From the NCBI GenBank assembly GCA_003566505.1, contig PXDA01000063.1, forward strand, positions 1 to 6,072: a stretch of DNA of 6,072 bases. Reading direction: 5' to 3'. This DNA is from Mollicutes bacterium (lineage in GTDB: Bacteria > Bacillota_I > Bacilli_A > RF39 > UBA660). Both the position numbers and the translations under genes were made by a program. Shown piece by piece: positions 1-6,072 of this stretch; within the stretch, counting starts at the first letter, position 1, and every line of letters begins with the position of its first letter. The notes under the pieces are model-generated. The model saw only the letters and a list, made by a program, of their open reading frames with translations. It was not told the DNA's origin and did not search any database.

Positions 1-1434
1 ATTATAATGATATTCTTATTTTTTTACCTATTTATAACTGGTTTTGCTATTTCTTTAATGCGGGCGGTTTTGTTTTATGGTCTGCTTTTACTTAATAAGT
101 TTTTTAATTGCCAGATTAAAGCAGAGAAAATTTTAATTTTTTTAGCATTAGTTTTATTAATTTATAATCCTTTTTTTATTTATGATATTGGTTTTCAATT
201 TAGTTTTGTGATTAGTTTTTTCCTGATTCATTTTCAATCATTAATAATACAACAAAAAAACTACTTCCGTAAAGCTTTTTTGGTTTCATTAATCGCCTTT
301 TTAACTTCATTGCCCATATTAGTTCATAATTTTTTTCAATTTAATATTTTAACGCCTTTTTTAAACCTCCTCTTTGTGCCCATTTTTTCGATTGTAATTT
401 ACCCGTTGGCAATCTTCACTTTTTTTATCACAAGTAGTGATTTTTTATTAGCACAACTAATAATATTAATGGAAACAATTTCTTTGTTTTTGGCACAATA
501 TGCGATTATGATTACTATTCCCCAATTAAATATATTTTATTGGTTGTTGTATTATGTCGTTATATATCTTTTTTTTCATTTTTTTCATTATCGTTATTTT
601 ATTTTGTTAATTATTTTATTAACTTTTTATAAAAATATGGCTTTTTTTAATCCATATGGTGTTTTAACCTTTATTGATGTTGGTCAGGGGGATGCTATTT
701 TAATTGAAACACCAAGACAAGAAACAACTATTTTGGTTGATACTGGTGGCGTTTATTTTCCGGATTTTCGTCAGTTTCTAGTTGAATCACGTATTATTCC
801 GTATTTCAAAGCACGTGGTATTACTAAAATTGATTTGTTGGTTTTAACCCATGGTCATTATGATCATTTAGGAGAGGCGATAACGTTATTAGAAAATTTT
901 CCAGTAGCGCAGGTAGTATTAAATAAGGGAGTTGACAATGAACAAGAAAAGCGTATTATGTCATATTTAGAAAAAAAGCAAATACCTTATCAACAAATAG
1001 CACAAAAGAAAATGGTTATTAATGATCATGATTATTATTTTATTAATAATAAAGATGTTAATTGTGAAAATGAAGATAGTTTAGTTTTATATACGAAACT
1101 AAATGAACATTATTTGTTATTTATGGGTGATGCTGGTTTTCGCAGTGAAGAATATATACTTGCTAATTATGATTTAAATGAAATAAGTGTTTTAAAAGTT
1201 GGTCATCATGGTTCGCGCTATAGCAGTAGCGAAGAATTTATTAATACTATTAATCCTGATAAAGCAATTATTATGGCTGGTGAAAATAATCGTTTTAATC
1301 ATCCTCACCAAGCAGTAATTAATTTGTTTGATGATAAGGATATTAATTATTATCTGACAAGTGAAAAAGGGAGCATTAAGATTATATTAAAAGAAAATTT
1401 ACAAATTTTTACGACAAAAAAAGGAAATGATTAA
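1..1434 (+). CDS. comEC: ComEC/Rec2-type DNA-uptake channel protein, 5'-truncated by the window edge
   Basis: Carries single-stranded DNA across the cytoplasmic membrane during natural transformation (known family role). The frame is open to base 1, and the ATG at 7 falls inside the conserved membrane domain, so it is taken as an internal Met; a typical ComEC has roughly 700-800 residues, so about 250-300 N-terminal residues lie outside. Counting from that Met, residues 8-70 match the 'Competence' domain (TGFAISLMRA, then YNPFFIYDIGFQFSF). Several very hydrophobic, Phe/Leu/Ile-rich membrane segments run to about residue 208. Residues 219-470 form a metallo-beta-lactamase-like domain: DVGQGDA 224-230, DTGG 245-248, THGHYDH 281-287, GDAG 374-377 and GHHGS 399-403. 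All these landmarks are intact and the stop is a clean TAA, so the visible part looks functional. dnaG follows 36 bases later on the same strand. The family call is firm; activity in competence is inferred. Confidence 0.93.
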   Translation: MIMIFLFFYLFITGFAISLMRAVLFYGLLLLNKFFNCQIKAEKILIFLALVLLIYNPFFIYDIGFQFSFVISFFLIHFQSLIIQQKNYFRKAFLVSLIAFLTSLPILVHNFFQFNILTPFLNLLFVPIFSIVIYPLAIFTFFITSSDFLLAQLIILMETISLFLAQYAIMITIPQLNIFYWLLYYVVIYLFFHFFHYRYFILLIILLTFYKNMAFFNPYGVLTFIDVGQGDAILIETPRQETTILVDTGGVYFPDFRQFLVESRIIPYFKARGITKIDLLVLTHGHYDHLGEAITLLENFPVAQVVLNKGVDNEQEKRIMSYLEKKQIPYQQIAQKKMVINDHDYYFINNKDVNCENEDSLVLYTKLNEHYLLFMGDAGFRSEEYILANYDLNEISVLKVGHHGSRYSSSEEFINTINPDKAIIMAGENNRFNHPHQAVINLFDDKDINYYLTSEKGSIKIILKENLQIFTTKKGND

Positions 1435-1459
1435 TCAATATTGTATATTAAAAGTAGAT

Positions 1460-1464
1460 GGGGG
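1460..1464 (+). promoter_or_regulatory. Shine-Dalgarno-like GGGGG that decides the dnaG start
   Basis: Five G residues in very AT-rich surroundings lie six bases before TTG 1471. rpoD has the same GGGGG at the same spacing. The earlier in-frame TTG at 1441 has only AAGGA about 15 bases upstream, which is too far. This favours 1471 as the start. Confidence 0.6.
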
Positions 1465-1470
1465 TATAAT

Positions 1471-3183
1471 TTGGCGTATATTGAAGAACAAAAATTAAAA
1501 GAAATTAGAGAAAACGTGGACATTGTCGACGTTATTTCGCGTTACATAAGTTTAAATAAACGAGGTAAAAATCATTTTGGCATTTGTCCTTTTCATGATG
1601 ATAACGAACCAAGTTTAAGCGTTTCTAGTGAAAAACAAATATTTAAATGTTTTTCTTGTGGAGCGAGTGGTAATGTCTTTACCTTTTTAATGGATTATGA
1701 ACACTTGTCTTTTTTAGAAAGTGTTAAAAAAATAAGTACATTAGCGGGTATTAATGTTGATATTGATACCAAACCAACTAATCCACAGGAAAAGGTTTTT
1801 TTAGAAATATACGAACAAGCACAAAAATTATATCGTAATAATATTGTTGCTAAAGAAGGAGCAAAAGCATTAAAATATTTAAAAAATCGTGGTCTTGATG
1901 AAGAAACAATTAATTATTTTGAAATCGGCCTTGCCTTAAATAAACAACCAGTGGGCGAATACTTGCAGGCGAAAAAGTTTGCCCCAAAAGATTTAGAAAA
2001 TTGTGGTCTAATTAATGAAAATGGTTATGATATTTTTCAAGATCGCATTATGTTTCCGATTCATAATAGTAATGGACGCTTAGTTGCTTATAGTGGTCGT
2101 CTTTTTGAAGAAAGAGATGATAGTAAGTATATTAACACGAAAGAAACAATCATTTTTAAAAAGAGCGAAGTACTATATAATTATCATCGTGTTCGCGATA
2201 TGATGAGACAAGAAAAAGAATTAATTTTATTAGAGGGCTATATGGATGTTATCAGTTTATACCAACAAGGTATTAAAAATACGGTTGCTAGCATGGGAAC
2301 AGCCTTTACTATTCAACAAGCACGTTTAATAAAAAAACTAACAAATCAAGTTATTATTTTATATGACGGTGATGAAGCCGGGGAGCGGGCGACACTAGCC
2401 ACTATTGAAGAATTGCGTAAAGTAGGTATTATTCCGAAAGTGGTACGTTTGCATGATAATTTAGATCCCGAAGATTATATAAAAGAAAATGGCGTAGAAG
2501 CTTTACAAGAATTGTTGACACAACCTTTAAATATTATTGATTTTTATCGTGAATATTACAAAAAAAATAAGGATTTACAGGATGATACACAACTAGCTGA
2601 ATATGTTAATAAAATATTAGTAGAAATAAATAAAATAGAAGATAAGGTTTTAAAAGAATTGGCGCTTAAAAAATTAAGTGAGGAAGCCGATATTGAGATA
2701 AATTTCCTTCGCAAACAAATAAAAGGGCGCGAAATTACTAAAAAACCGACTGTAAAGCCGAAAAAACATGAAAATAAATATACCCTAGCTGAAAAGCATT
2801 TAATATTTTATATGTTAAAAAGTCCGGAAGTTATTAAGATTTATCGAAGACGGGTTACATTTATGCCGACCTATGAATGTCGTTTATTGGCGATTGAAAT
2901 AAGTGAATTCTTTGATAAATATCAAAATATTAATGTTGCTGATATTTTTACTTTAATTTCACATAAGGAAAAATTAGTTAATAAATTAAAGGAAATTTTA
3001 CAAGAAAATCTAAATGAAGATTTTAAAATGGAACAAATTGAAGATTATATTAATGTAATTAATGAATATAATCACAAATATGAATTAGAGCAATTGAAAC
3101 AAGAGATGAAAAAAGAAACAAATGTTAACAAAAAAATTGAAATAGCTGAAAAAATAAGAAAAATACAAATGGGGGATGAATAA
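1471..3183 (+). CDS. dnaG: DNA primase DnaG
   Basis: Makes the RNA primers for lagging-strand synthesis and restart at the replication fork, working with the replicative helicase. From TTG 1471 the protein has 570 residues, close to the usual ~600. Domains in order: N-terminal CHC2 zinc-binding domain (CPFH 39-42 and CFSC 60-63; ligands C39, H42, C60, C63); catalytic core with QDRIMFPI (190-197); Toprim motifs EGYMD (E255, D259) and DGDEAG (D299, D301), which hold the metal-binding acidic residues, followed by DPED (332-335); and a helical C-terminal helicase-binding region from about residue 435. A start at TTG 1441 would add ten residues (MYIKSRWGYN). I prefer 1471 because the GGGGG ribosome site is well spaced and because MAYIEEQKLKEIRENVDIVD begins where DnaG proteins normally begin. 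Its stop overlaps the rpoD start by one base. No key residue is missing. Confidence 0.95.
   Translation: MAYIEEQKLKEIRENVDIVDVISRYISLNKRGKNHFGICPFHDDNEPSLSVSSEKQIFKCFSCGASGNVFTFLMDYEHLSFLESVKKISTLAGINVDIDTKPTNPQEKVFLEIYEQAQKLYRNNIVAKEGAKALKYLKNRGLDEETINYFEIGLALNKQPVGEYLQAKKFAPKDLENCGLINENGYDIFQDRIMFPIHNSNGRLVAYSGRLFEERDDSKYINTKETIIFKKSEVLYNYHRVRDMMRQEKELILLEGYMDVISLYQQGIKNTVASMGTAFTIQQARLIKKLTNQVIILYDGDEAGERATLATIEELRKVGIIPKVVRLHDNLDPEDYIKENGVEALQELLTQPLNIIDFYREYYKKNKDLQDDTQLAEYVNKILVEINKIEDKVLKELALKKLSEEADIEINFLRKQIKGREITKKPTVKPKKHENKYTLAEKHLIFYMLKSPEVIKIYRRRVTFMPTYECRLLAIEISEFFDKYQNINVADIFTLISHKEKLVNKLKEILQENLNEDFKMEQIEDYINVINEYNHKYELEQLKQEMKKETNVNKKIEIAEKIRKIQMGDE
3171..3176 (+). promoter_or_regulatory. 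Ribosome-binding site of rpoD inside the dnaG 3' end
   Basis: GGGGGA lies within the last codons of dnaG, six bases before ATG 3183. With the TAATG overlap it implies that ribosomes finishing dnaG can restart at once on rpoD. Both start signals here use GGGGG rather than the canonical AGGAGG. Confidence 0.65.
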
Positions 3184-4259
3184 TGGAAGTAATAAAAACG
3201 TTTGAACAAAGAAAGAAAGATTTATTAAAAGCTGGTAAGGAAAAAGGATATTTAACTTATGAAGAGTTAGCTGAAGAATTAAAAGGACTTGATATTAATG
3301 CTGATTTATTAGATGAGTTATATAATTTATTTACGGAAAATAAAATTGAAATTAAAGCACCTGATGAAGAGGAAGAAGAAATAAGTACGAAAGCTTTATT
3401 ATCCGAAGAAAAATTGGCGAAGGATTTAAATATTAATGATTCAGTTCGAATGTATTTAAAAGAAATTGGTAAAATTAAATTAGTGTCAATTGAAGAAGAG
3501 AAAGAACTTGCGGAACGAATTGGTGAAGGCGATGAAGAGGCGAAAAGAATTTTAGCAGAAGCAAATTTACGATTAGTTGTAAGCATTGCTAAACGATATT
3601 TAGGTCGTGGTATGTTGTTTTTAGATTTAATTCAAGAAGGAAATATTGGTTTGATGAAGGCGGTCGAAAAGTTTGATATTACAAAAGGATATAAATTTTC
3701 TACTTATGCAACGTGGTGGATTAGACAAGCTATTACGCGAGCGATTGCTGATCAAGCAAGAACTATTCGAGTGCCGGTTCATATGGTTGAGACAATTAAT
3801 AAATTGGCTAGAGTACAAAGACAGATGACTTTAGAATTAAATCGTGAACCCAGTGAAGAAGAATTAACAGAAAGAATGCAAATTCCGGTTGAGAAAATAA
3901 GAGAAATATATAAAATCGCGCAAGATCCCGTTAGTCTTGAAACACCGATTGGGGAAGAGGAAGATTCTTGTTTAGGTGATTTTATTCCTGATGAACAAAA
4001 TATGAGTCCGGAAGAGTATACAACTAATGAGATGTTAAAAGAAGAAATTACGGGAGTGTTATTAACGCTAACTGATCGGGAAGAGAAGGTGGTTCGCTTG
4101 CGTTTTGGTTTAGAAGATGGCAAATCAAGAACTTTAGAAGAAGTTGGACAAATGTTTGGTGTAACACGCGAAAGAATACGTCAAATTGAAGCCAAAGCAA
4201 TTCGCAAACTAAAACATCCATCGCGGTCTAAAAAATTAAAGGATTATATGATTCAGTAA
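3183..4259 (+). CDS. rpoD: Primary (housekeeping) RNA polymerase sigma factor, RpoD/SigA
   Basis: Directs RNA polymerase core to -10/-35 promoters. The 358-residue length fits the short Gram-positive SigA type rather than the ~610-residue proteobacterial form with a long non-conserved insert. Region 1.1 is about residues 5-58, followed by an acidic linker (DEEEEE 61-66). Region 1.2 starts near 85 (DSVRMYLKEIG). Region 2 is about 120-200, with FSTYATWWIRQAITRA at 172-187: W178/W179 correspond to the E. coli sigma70 promoter-melting tryptophans W433/W434, and Q182/T185 to the -10 readers Q437/T440. Region 3 is about 203-275. Region 4 is about 287-350; R329, E330, R333 and Q334 match the E. coli -35 contacts R584, E585, R588 and Q589. 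Region 1.1 plus these residues marks a primary rather than alternative sigma. The start is fixed by GGGGGA and the one-base overlap with dnaG. It is the last gene before the terminator. Confidence 0.97.
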   Translation: MEVIKTFEQRKKDLLKAGKEKGYLTYEELAEELKGLDINADLLDELYNLFTENKIEIKAPDEEEEEISTKALLSEEKLAKDLNINDSVRMYLKEIGKIKLVSIEEEKELAERIGEGDEEAKRILAEANLRLVVSIAKRYLGRGMLFLDLIQEGNIGLMKAVEKFDITKGYKFSTYATWWIRQAITRAIADQARTIRVPVHMVETINKLARVQRQMTLELNREPSEEELTERMQIPVEKIREIYKIAQDPVSLETPIGEEEDSCLGDFIPDEQNMSPEEYTTNEMLKEEITGVLLTLTDREEKVVRLRFGLEDGKSRTLEEVGQMFGVTRERIRQIEAKAIRKLKHPSRSKKLKDYMIQ

Positions 4260-4286
4260 AAAAAAGAGTTTTTTAAACTCTTTTTT
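4260..4286. terminator. Bidirectional intrinsic terminator between convergent genes
   Basis: A perfect inverted repeat: AAAAAAGAGTTT (4260-4271), a three-base TTT loop, then AAACTCTTTTTT (4275-4286). The A-run on one arm and T-run on the other give each strand its own U-tract, so the hairpin can end both the comEC-dnaG-rpoD transcript and the ATPase transcript. It begins the base after the rpoD stop and ends six bases before the ATPase stop. The core has only two G-C pairs, but the stem is unbroken. Confidence 0.88.
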
Positions 4287-4292
4287 AATGTA

Positions 4293-6072
4293 TTATTCTT
4301 CATCTTCTAATTGTTCCGCTTTTTTTAAAATGGAATTTATTTTATCAAATTTTGCTTTTTCTTCATCATTCTCATCTTCATCTGGTAATTGACGGGCCTT
4401 TTCTAAAACGGAATCAATTTTATCCTTTTTTCTCGCTAACCGAAAGGAACGCATTTCGACATAATCATCTTCATCATCTGGTTCAATTGGTTCTTCTTTA
4501 ATTTTTCGTGGTTTTTCGACTAAGTCATCTTCTTTTTCTTCTTTCTTTTCTTCAGTTTCCTTATTTTTGCTTTGGTCATCTTCTTTTATATTTTCGTCTG
4601 ATTTTTGATTGGCTTTAGTTTCATCTTTTGGTTGCTTTTCCTCAGATTTTGGTTCAACTTGTGTTTCTTCTGGTTGTTTTTCTTCATTTTCCTGATTGGT
4701 TTTTTCTGTTTTTTTGTTTTCATCTTTAGCCTGTTCTTTATTTTGCTCTTCATCAGTTTCCGTTTTTTCTTTTTCTGAAATGTTTTCATCATCTTGACTT
4801 TTATCATCTTTAGTTGTGGTTTCTTTTTTATCAGAAGAGGTATCGCTTTTTTCTTTTTTGGCAGTGTCTTCTTCTTCGATTTTTTCTATTTGTGGATCAT
4901 CCTCATTTTTTTGTTTATTGTCTTCTTCTTCTGTAATAGTGATTTCTTCTAAAGATTTTTCTTCTTTTATTTTTTCTGGTGCGCTAATATTTTCTTGACT
5001 TAATTCTTCTTCTTTCTTTTCTTTTTGGGCGGCATCTTTGGTAATGCTAACATGTTTCATAGCTTCTTTTAAGTTAAAATCACTTTCTTCTTCTTCGATT
5101 TCACTAAATTCAATTAACTTTAATATTTCTTCAATGGTAGTTAATCCTGCTTTTGCTTTTGTTAAACCATCTTGTAAAAGGGTTGTTACATCAGCTTTAA
5201 AAACTAGATTACGAATTACTTCCTTGCGAGCGTTAGAACTTATGGCATCGCGAATTGCTTGGTTTATTAATAAAACTTCTTGAATGGCAACGCGGCCTTT
5301 GTAGCCATTGTCACACTCCCCACAGCCCTCATTAATATAAATTTCATCAACTTTTTCATTTAAAACTTTTTTAAAGATTTGTCTTTCATAATCATTAACT
5401 GGTTTTGTTTTGCGACATTGTGTACATAACTTTTTCGCTAATTTTTGTGAGATAATACCTGTTAAAGAACTAGCCAATAAATATCTTTCGACATCCATAT
5501 CAAGTAAACGTTCGATAGTGTTTAAAGAATCGTTGGTATGGAGAGTTGATAATACTAAGTGACCAGTAATTGAGGCGCGAATTGCAATTCGAGCTGTTTC
5601 CGTATCACGAATCTCACCAACCATAATAATATTGGGGTCTTGACGCAAAATAGAACGTAGCGCGGTGGCAAAATCTAACCCAATTTCACTATTAGTTTGA
5701 ATCTGATTAATGCCCTCAATATCCATCTCAATTGGATCCTCAACGGTAATAATGTTAGTATCTTCTTTGTTTAATTTTTGTAAAACGGCGTATACAGTAG
5801 TTGATTTACCAGTACCAGTAGCACCAGTTACTAAAATAATACCATTTGGAACACTAATCATTTTAATTACTTTCCGATAATTATCATCGGAAAAGCCTAA
5901 ACTTTCAATCCCGCTATCACTTAAACTATAATCTAAAATACGCACAACAATCTTTTCACCATCACTAGTTGGAATAGAAGAAACACGTAAATCAAGTGCG
6001 ACACCATCAATGCTTGATTTAACAGCACCATCTTGTGGTAATCTTGTTTCGGTAATATTCATACTAGCCATA
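4293..6072 (-). CDS. PilB/GspE-family secretion or pilus-assembly ATPase with a long acidic C-terminal tail, 5'-truncated
   Basis: Cytoplasmic hexameric ATPase that powers assembly of a type IV pilus, type II secretion pseudopilus or competence pseudopilus. The ATG at 6071 lies in the conserved MASMNITETRLPQDG block, which is internal in this family, so the N-terminal domains lie outside the window. Residues counted from that Met: RLPQDG 10-15; LRVSSIPTSDGEK 28-40; Walker A GATGTGKST 83-91; Asp box ITVEDPIE 108-115 (E111, D112); Walker B IIMVGEIRD 148-156 (E153); His box TGHLVLSTLHTND 169-181 (H171, H178); a four-Cys zinc site C216/C219 and C250/C253; and the usual closing helix GLTTIEEILKLI 309-320, where family members normally end. 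About 270 further Glu/Lys/Asp-rich residues follow in the same frame. Whether it is PilB, GspE or ComGA cannot be settled without neighbouring pilus genes. The comEC gene nearby makes a competence role plausible (inference). Confidence 0.92.
   Translation of the reverse strand, partial: MASMNITETRLPQDGAVKSSIDGVALDLRVSSIPTSDGEKIVVRILDYSLSDSGIESLGFSDDNYRKVIKMISVPNGIILVTGATGTGKSTTVYAVLQKLNKEDTNIITVEDPIEMDIEGINQIQTNSEIGLDFATALRSILRQDPNIIMVGEIRDTETARIAIRASITGHLVLSTLHTNDSLNTIERLLDMDVERYLLASSLTGIISQKLAKKLCTQCRKTKPVNDYERQIFKKVLNEKVDEIYINEGCGECDNGYKGRVAIQEVLLINQAIRDAISSNARKEVIRNLVFKADVTTLLQDGLTKAKAGLTTIEEILKLIEFSEIEEEESDFNLKEAMKHVSITKDAAQKEKKEEELSQENISAPEKIKEEKSLEEITITEEEDNKQKNEDDPQIEKIEEEDTAKKEKSDTSSDKKETTTKDDKSQDDENISEKEKTETDEEQNKEQAKDENKKTEKTNQENEEKQPEETQVEPKSEEKQPKDETKANQKSDENIKEDDQSKNKETEEKKEEKEDDLVEKPRKIKEEPIEPDDEDDYVEMRSFRLARKKDKIDSVLEKARQLPDEDENDEEKAKFDKINSILKKAEQLEDEE
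4296..4346 (-). repeat. C-terminal 17-residue motif, copy 2 (end of the protein)
   Basis: Encodes DKINSILKKAEQLEDEE, residues 576-592, immediately before the stop. It matches copy 1 at 11 of 17 positions, with conservative changes at most others, and also at DNA level (for example ggaat...tttatc shared in register). The pattern predicts a short amphipathic helix ending in an acidic cap. Confidence 0.8.
4374..4424 (-). repeat. C-terminal 17-residue motif, copy 1
   Basis: Encodes DKIDSVLEKARQLPDED, residues 550-566 of the visible ATPase, 26 residues ahead of copy 2. The shared pattern is D-K-I-[DN]-S-[VI]-L-x-K-A-x-Q-L-x-D-E-[DE]. The linker between the copies is acidic and Lys-rich (ENDEEKAKF). 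Confidence 0.8.
4617..4685 (-). repeat. Short decayed tandem repeat within the charged tail
   Basis: Encodes EEKQPEET (residues 463-470) and EEKQPKDET (477-485), 14 residues apart. The DNA under the two copies is also alike (ggttgtttttcttca against ggttgcttttcctca on the + strand). It suggests the tail grew partly by small internal duplications. Confidence 0.5.

Larger units (their letters stand above)
4296..5111 (-). other. Highly charged, low-complexity C-terminal extension of the ATPase
   Basis: Encodes residues 321-592 of the visible ATPase protein. From about residue 325 the sequence is dominated by Glu, Lys and Asp with Asn, Gln, Ser and Thr, and is almost free of aromatic and large hydrophobic residues until about 537; this suggests an intrinsically disordered chain (inference from composition). 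One less acidic island (NLKEAMKHVSITKDAA, 333-348) sits near its start. Towards the end the character changes: a Pro-containing acidic stretch (EEPIEPDDEDDYVEM, 526-540), a short basic patch (RSFRLARKK, 541-549), then two helix-like repeats. The frame runs unbroken to a TAA just before the terminator, so it is genuine coding sequence rather than read-through into a neighbour. I assign no function. Confidence 0.8.

Noticed and set aside
3..8. TATAAT at the left edge as a promoter for comEC
   Set aside because: It lies inside the coding frame of the membrane domain (Ile-Ile-Met), and the true comEC start is well upstream of the window.
561..590. T8 and T7 runs in comEC as a phase-variation switch
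   Set aside because: T-runs of this size occur throughout this Phe-rich, AT-rich gene and the frame is intact; nothing marks this pair as special.
1441..1470. Longer dnaG starting at TTG 1441
   Set aside because: It adds ten residues not expected in the family, and its nearest ribosome-site-like sequence is about 15 bases away; TTG 1471 has a well-spaced GGGGG.
1427..1498. Possible 23-residue leader peptide (ATG 1427 to TAA 1498) between comEC and dnaG
   Set aside because: Its AAGGA is only one base from the ATG, too close to work as a ribosome site, and the frame overlaps the start of dnaG with no recognisable content.
3257..4123. Three minus-strand open frames (3257-3586, 3627-3818, 3779-4123) opposite rpoD
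   Set aside because: Their Ser-rich products are what Glu/Lys-rich sigma codons give when read antisense; rpoD is certain over the whole stretch and none has a convincing start signal or recognisable domain.
4296..5111. The charged tail as a frameshifted or separate gene fused to the ATPase by a sequence error
   Set aside because: The frame is continuous with the intact ATPase core, there is no better start or ribosome site at the junction, and the alternative frames give no better protein. It remains checkable against relatives.
4586..5283. Open frames overlapping the ATPase: 4586-4807 (-), 4816-4998 (+) and 5038-5283 (+)
   Set aside because: The first is a Lys/Met/Asn-rich shift of the charged tail and the other two are Ser/Phe-rich antisense products of Glu/Lys codons. 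They follow from composition and have no independent support.

Overview
The window comes from a low-GC, Gram-positive-type bacterium, most likely a Bacillota or Mollicutes-related lineage (for example the uncultured gut Bacilli, or an Acholeplasma-like group). This placement is inference. It rests on the A/T-rich codons, the Firmicutes-style primase and primary sigma factor, and the compact layout. Tryptophan is encoded by TGG, all three visible stop codons are TAA, and no frame needs TGA to be read as Trp, so the genetic code looks standard. This argues against Mycoplasma or Spiroplasma.

Layout. Bases 1-1434 (+) hold the C-terminal two thirds of a ComEC DNA-uptake channel, cut by the left edge: part of the membrane 'Competence' domain followed by a metallo-beta-lactamase-like domain. 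After a 36-base gap comes dnaG (primase; preferred start TTG 1471), which overlaps rpoD (primary sigma factor) by one base (TAATG). This is the Gram-positive form of the macromolecular-synthesis operon. A perfect 12-bp hairpin at 4260-4286, with A- and T-tracts on its two sides, ends the block and can work in both directions. On the other strand, converging on the same terminator, lies the C-terminal part of a PilB/GspE-type secretion or pilus-assembly ATPase, cut by the right edge.

How it fits together. DnaG and RpoD are housekeeping genes whose expression is probably translationally coupled. ComEC and the PilB/GspE-like ATPase are both parts expected of natural transformation (channel and pseudopilus motor), so two competence-type genes flank the dnaG-rpoD pair.

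The most unusual thing here is the C-terminus of the ATPase. After a complete ATPase core it carries an extra ~270 residues of Glu/Lys/Asp-rich, apparently disordered sequence. This ends in two copies of a 17-residue helical motif (DKI-[DN]-S-[VI]-L-x-K-A-x-Q-L-x-D-E-[DE]), the second copy being the very end of the protein. I do not recognise this tail in the standard family architecture. Apart from it, the window is ordinary conserved sequence, and I saw no RNA genes, CRISPR array, insertion sequence or phage gene.
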